The notes beneath the pieces are model-generated. The model saw only the letters and a list, made by a program, of their open reading frames with translations, had not been told where the DNA came from and made no database searches. A stretch of DNA of 64,000 bases from Datura wrightii (taxonomy: Eukaryota; Streptophyta; Magnoliopsida; Solanales; Solanaceae). The first letter of the stretch is position 1. Each line of letters starts with the position of its first letter. Of this stretch, positions 60,305 to 64,000 are shown piece by piece. The stretch covers positions 179,865,501-179,929,500 of the forward strand of contig JASDFA010000010.1 in the NCBI GenBank assembly GCA_035772735.1. The letters are read 5' to 3'. The position numbers were made by a program, and so were the translations under genes.

Positions 60305-63300
60305 TTAACTTGGACGGACAAGCTTCCTTCGTTTGGCCGATGGAGATGTAAAAAGCTTTTGCACTGAAGCAACAGGATCATCCACCTGCATAGGACCAAA
60401 ACAAGATATGTCATTTGTGTCTGGCAATAGAACTTTTCCATTCATTGCATTACTCGGACCATCTGGTATCAAGAGATCAAAAGGAAGCTTATCCCTGCAC
60501 TGTCTCAAACACCACAGACAAACCACTAACATTGCGTGTTAAGGGCCAACTCACCAGATAGAACTTCAGTAACACCATTACAAATCAAACCATTAAATTC
60601 AAATAAACAGCAGTGACCAAGCAAAATTTCGATAAATTAAATGAGCTACAAAATCAGAACCTCTAGTGATAAATCGTTTTCAATTATCTGCAAACAAAAA
60701 GACGACACTGACAGCTTAGTCAGGGCAAGCAATATCATTAGGCCTGTCAAACTGATTCTCAATTTTGTCTTGGATGCATGGGGATGCCTCAGCAGTGTTA
60801 TAAGGGCATGCAACATGACTGTGCATCTTAGACTAATGATCTCATTTACTTCCTCTTTTATTTTTTGTGATTTACCAAGAAAATTTAATGGATATTGAAG
60901 TTGACTAAAAGAATAAGCAGACATGGTCAAAGAAAGATGAAGTTCAAAATCGAGACCTGGTCTCCAGAAAGGTAAGTCATCTTTCCAACAGAAGATAGCA
61001 TTAATTATATTTTCTCTCTGAATTATGCGTGGTCTAAGCATGAATTCAATTCTCTGAAGTACATAATGCAGTATCCAAATGGATTTTTTATTTTATTTTT
61101 TGGAATTACTAACATCACTAGTTTTATGTAAAAAATCTTGCCTTAATTTCTCAAATTATCATATTCAAACAGTAAGCTCAAATTGTAGTTATCCAAGTCA
61201 AGGCCATGATGAAAATGATTTTTGTAAAGGAACAGAAAGAGCAGCATTTCATCGATAGATCTGCCTAACACCAACCAAAATGTGAGTTTATACGAATAAG
61301 GTTGCTCTAATTAGCTACAGATTTTTATCTGTTTCATAGTAAGCTAGCCTAATTACTGCTACAATTATTTTTTTGAGAAAGGTAACCATAATTACTACTA
61401 CAATTAGCTATTCAACATGTCTTTATCCTGAATAATTTGCTACTTATCTATTAGTACTAGTTTACTTCTTCCTTACCTTAATCAAGGAAGACGGAGCATA
61501 ACTGGACAATGGAGAAGAAGATTCATCACGACGCTCTAAAGCGGATAATGTTTGTTCCCATCCTGGTGGAGAGCCACCATTAGATGCAATCCAGGGGCAA
61601 AAATATCTGTGCAGCTTGAATGGATCAAACTCCAAAGCGTTATCTAAGGATAGAATTTGCAACTCCTTCCCTGAAAAGACAACAGTCTGTCAGTTACATT
61701 TGTATGCTCAATATAAAAAAATGTACATCCTTTTCTTTTCTATTGCTAACAATATTAACACCTCCCAACACAGGGGGGGCAAACAAAAAAGGATTAAGAT
61801 ACAGCATTTGCAGCATGCAGGGAGATGTACCTCCTTAAACACTTAAAAATGAAATATATATACTAAGAGTGCTGACTGCTGTTCATCATAAGAATTTCTG
61901 CATGACAATGTGATACTTTTGTGAAATTATAAATTGGTTGAAAAGTATCTCTTTTCCGAGCATATATGTCTGATATATCAGCGAAACAGGTAAAATACTA
62001 AAAGAGGATGATGCAACTCAAATTGAGTATCACGGAATAAGGAAGGGACCTGCCTAGACTTGAAGCTAGAGAAAAATGAAAAACTTGGGCATCAATGAGG
62101 TGAGGTCTTTGGATAGACAGCAGAATATACATAGGCATTGTACTACTGATTCATGGACGTAAAAAAGAATACCAAAAGGAAGAAGAAGCCTAGCAATTCA
62201 TATGGTCCTTGTGAAAGATGTGCAATATAAGAAGAGACTGAACAGTACTTAGACAGCAATGCAGGTCCAAGCTGCAATTTAACGCAAGTATACCAAACTT
62301 GGACCATTTCATGAAACTGGATCTGTATTGCTAAGTGCAGACAAACTAAGTTAAACTTGGACCATTTCATGAAACTGGATCTGTATTGCTAAGTGCTAAC
62401 AAACTTGGTTCACCCTCCAATTGCCACTATACATCCACTTCGTGGAAAAAATTGCAACAGTGCCAATGCTAATGAGCAAGCATGATCATAGAACACAACT
62501 ACACAAGTTACTAAAAACTAAATTACCTCGACTAGGTGAAATGTCATGAATAAGAGGATGCACTCCGGCCACAATAACATCATCCCCATTGCCTTGTTCC
62601 ACTCGTGTAAAATTGTTAACCTCAACCATCACTCTGCTCTCACCACTTTCCCCTACATGACTTGTGAGACTATCCTTGCCTCTTGATCCAAAATCATTTC
62701 CAGCTTTGTCCTTACAATGATCCATGACTGCTGAATCAACCTTGTTCATACTTTCTGCATTGTCAGCCATTTCAGTGGTAGTACCAGAAACTTGTGCTCC
62801 AGCCTGGCTGTTTTCCAGTTGAGTAATCACTTCCGATGTAGACGGTGAAGTTCCTTCCTCAGTATTTTCTGTGTTTTTGCATACACCAGATGAGCTCTTG
62901 GTTACCAAGTTATCCTTAAGCTCGGATTCAGCAATAAACCATGCTCTCAAATTCCGTCCAATGATTGGCAGAGATATTTTCGCCCTATAATTAAGCATTG
63001 CTGGAGGAGGACCACCTGCAATCGTCAAGTTGAAATTTGGTGGTCTTCTATCTGACGTAGTGTTAGCAGAAGTTACAGCATGTCCTATGCATTCTCTACT
63101 CTCATCATGGTCACTGTTGCCTGAAAGAACGTTTTTACCACCATTGGTATGACTGATATGATCATTGTTGACCTGTGCGTATCCACTTACTCGTAGAAAT
63201 TCCAAAGGCCGAGAAACCATAGAAAAATCCCATAGACCAATACAAGCCCCACAAAACTTGCAGTCAAGAACAACAGAATTTGGATTGATTATTTCTTCTT

Positions 63301-63508
63301 CAAAAGCTTGATTGTCATCATCTGGCTTGCTCTCAGAAGTCTTATCACTACATGAACTGTAGACAGTAATAGTCTGACTTTTTCTGCTCAAAATAGACTT
63401 ATCTGAGAGATTGGCACCCTTACTAGATTGATTCAGCTGATCCTTGGGGTCAACTAAATATGGCAGTCTGCGGAGTTCCCAGCCACATAAACTAATGAGC
63501 TTTTGTGC
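60305..63508 (-). CDS. C3HC/Rsm1-type zinc-finger protein (NIPA/ZC3HC1 family), 3' exons
   Basis: Three exons join in frame: 62527-63508, 61477-61670 and 60305-60385 (stop). They give 418 aa of C-terminal sequence. The first starts QKLISLCGWELRRLPYLVDP, conserved in plant NIPA-like proteins. It then shows CKFCGACIGLWDF (a C-x2-C zinc-ligand pair) and, after RPPNFNLTIAGGPPPAMLNY, a long acidic serine-rich stretch. The next exon has FDPFKLHRYFCPWI (H-x3-C) and PPGWEQTLSAL, the Rsm1/NuBaID signature. The end, DDPVASVQKLFTSPSAKRRK, resembles a nuclear localisation tail. Human ZC3HC1 is a nuclear-basket protein. The short tail suits Arabidopsis MEM1 (At1g48950) better than the much longer ILP1. 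The C3HC domain lies right of the window. Confidence 0.8.
62295..62396. repeat. Short direct duplication in an intron
   Basis: A 44-bp unit containing CTTGGACCATTTCATGAAAC occurs at 62295-62338 and again at 62353-62396, identical by eye with a period of 58 bp. It lies in the intron between 61671 and 62526 of the zinc-finger gene. Confidence 0.85.
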
Positions 63509-64000
63509 CTAAACATGATTCAATATATCAAACATCAAAAACCACAAATTGACAAACACAACCACTTCATCTAACAAAAGCAATTAATTTTAAAAGGAAT
63601 TGGCTCTTACAATATTTTAAAGTAACTCTAAGCTTAGAAAATTAGATTTATAGCTTCATAGGATATAGACACTGCTAACCTCCCCCACCCGCACTCCACA
63701 AAGAAGAAGAAGAACAATAAAGTCTAGAGATAATTCTAAGATTTCTCCACCCCCACCCCTTCCCTTCAAAAAGAGAAGAACCTAGAGATATGCTGACCAA
63801 TAATAAACAACATTGCAATCAACCAGGCAATGGATAAGGCAAATTTTTTACAGCAGATATGCATTTGGGCACTAACTCTTGCCAACATACTAATTAAATC
63901 AGAGAGATCAAGTGAGTAAGGGTTAGCAGCACTTTTTGTACTTGTCATCATCCTCCGGCAACGTGAAACTAAAGTGCAATATTTGCTGCATATACTCATA
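63509..64000 (-). other. Intron, possibly with an unresolved exon, of the zinc-finger gene
   Basis: The acceptor CATGTTTAG at 63509-63517 ends an intron. A minus-strand frame (63766-63999) is open to the window edge, but its sequence does not match the expected region before KLISLCGWE, so I cannot place an exon. Confidence 0.4.

Noticed and set aside
60646..61041. 131-codon minus-strand frame between exons of the zinc-finger gene.
   Set aside because: The flanking exons join in phase without it, and it does not resemble the family, so it is treated as intron.
1..64000. CRISPR arrays, rRNA genes, intact tRNA genes and operon structures.
   Set aside because: None is seen. The tRNA-like stretches are SINE remnants, and the gene structure is eukaryotic.

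Overview
The window is plant nuclear DNA, most likely from a nightshade (Solanaceae, probably Solanum). It is very AT-rich, its genes are split by GT-AG introns, and it carries Stowaway-like MITEs, a tRNA-derived SINE with the Solanaceae-type head, RTE-type LINE debris and foldback elements. No bacterial, organellar or viral genes were seen. Family assignments come from reading the sequence; no database search was run.

Positions 1 to about 46,400 hold one gene family on the minus strand. The complete member is a DCP5/LSM14-type mRNA decapping activator (37376-46390) that I could resolve into 10 exons encoding 601 aa, with LSm, proline-rich, FDF, FFD, TFG and RGG parts. To its left lies an array of at least six partial copies, with first-exon ATGs at 511, 6734, 11075, 19758, 25533 and 30862, plus an orphan intron piece near 21.5-22.3 kb. 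The better copies (C, E, F) keep exons 1-4 in frame with their splice sites. They have lost exons 5-7 and the FFD/TFG/RGG exons, and keep only a collapsed FDF exon that supplies an early stop. Copies B and D are clearly broken, and only exon 1 of copy A is inside the window. Shared deletion junctions and a shared MITE that is absent beside the full gene indicate that a DCP5 copy was truncated first and then amplified in tandem.

Between the copies lie repeated 5' flanks with MITEs, two blocks of degenerate TATGCC/AGGCATA inverted repeats, short degenerate tandem repeats, and a LINE fragment at 15.6-17.2 kb whose 5' part is inverted. Upstream of DCP5, a TIR element sits inside a SINE (46784-47481), and a roughly 1.3 kb insertion of unknown class interrupts the flank at 48.8-50.0 kb. 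Positions 51.6-58.6 kb are mostly intergenic, with one weak candidate for a small spliced minus-strand gene.

The right end has two convergent single-copy genes. A two-exon plus-strand gene (58696-59835) encodes a thylakoid-lumen cyclophilin-like protein of the CYP26-2 type. A minus-strand gene (60305 to beyond the window) encodes a C3HC/Rsm1-type zinc-finger protein of the NIPA/ZC3HC1 family, and only its 3' exons are resolved here. The main observation is the array of truncated LSm-plus-proline-rich DCP5 relatives beside an intact DCP5, which could be decaying duplicates or short regulators of decapping.
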